NCBI GenBank assembly: GCA_947632315.1
Contig: CANROV010000035.1
Location: forward strand, 1-14,708
DNA: 14,708 nt
Reading direction: 5' to 3'
Origin: Candidatus Gastranaerophilales bacterium
GTDB lineage: Bacteria > Cyanobacteriota > Vampirovibrionia > Gastranaerophilales > Gastranaerophilaceae
Shown: positions 14,608 through 14,708 of the stretch, piece after piece
Position numbering within the stretch: position 1 is the stretch's first letter
How the letters are laid out: each line of letters opens with the position of its first letter
The notes under the pieces: model-generated
The model's input: only the letters and a program-made list of their open reading frames with translations
Database searches by the model: none
What the model was told of the DNA's origin: nothing
Position numbers and translations under genes: made by a program

Positions 14608-14708
14608 AATTTCTTTCTTTAACAAATAAACAAAGTAAAAAAATGAAAAATCTGAAAGCCTGTATTTTGTTTCGTTTTAATGCTTAACGACACGACGGCA
14701 GGGCGGAG
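14608..14708. other. Unassigned right-edge segment, no gene recognised
   Basis: A short ORF starts at the ATG at 14643 and ends at 14687 (14 codons, opening MKNLKACILF) without a ribosome site. On the - strand a frame is open from the right edge for 29 codons and ends at 14619-14621; its residues (for example KQNTGFQIFHFF) match nothing I know. A TTTCTTTAACAA stretch (14614-14625) resembles an antitermination boxA. From about 14688 the sequence becomes sharply GC-rich up to the edge. None of these is enough to name a feature. Confidence 0.35.

Overview
The window is an AT-rich bacterial chromosomal segment (roughly 30% G+C by eye), densely packed and read with the standard code. It looks like a core-genome stretch, not an island: there are no transposases, integrases, CRISPR repeats, tRNAs or rRNAs. 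Several features point to the Cyanobacteria/Melainabacteria lineage, most likely a non-photosynthetic gut-type relative (Gastranaerophilales). These are the ScpA N-terminus, with the IDPW start that I associate with cyanobacterial ScpA, the coiled-coil 'LPEEIK' family gene directly after coaD, and a matrixin-like metallopeptidase with TPRs. A clostridial-type origin is not excluded. The assignment is inference from protein character (about 0.6).

Region 1 (1-2899, + strand): scpA (cut by the left edge) and scpB encode the two SMC accessory subunits of bacterial condensin. They are followed 14 bases later by a membrane-anchored zinc metallopeptidase flanked by TPR helices. Region 2 (2896-8280, - strand): mutS, then a multi-pass GT-C type glycosyltransferase, then rimO, packed with a 10-base gap and a 1-base overlap. 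This operon converges on region 1, and the two meet in a palindromic TTAA that supplies both stop codons. A long inverted repeat just inside rimO may terminate the opposing operon.

Region 3 (8340-10355, + strand): a divergent 59-base gap separates mutS from a secreted or membrane-anchored protein of unknown function, then the bifunctional riboflavin enzyme RibD, then a small membrane protein. Region 4 (10394-11974): a GAF-GAF-GGDEF diguanylate cyclase whose promoter sits so close to its ATG that the mRNA is probably leaderless. Region 5 (12099-14594): coaD (TTG start), a conserved coiled-coil protein and the replicative helicase dnaB, ending in a weak hairpin and T-run. The last 100 bases hold no gene I can name and turn abruptly GC-rich at the right edge.

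Functionally the window joins chromosome maintenance (ScpAB, MutS, DnaB), cofactor synthesis (RibD, CoaD), ribosome modification (RimO) and c-di-GMP signalling. I did not find a clearly new multi-gene system. The points most worth following are the protease with the lengthened zinc motif in the scpAB operon, the leaderless cyclase gene, the repeat pair around the coaD promoter, the hairpin shared by two convergent operons, and the right-edge composition jump.
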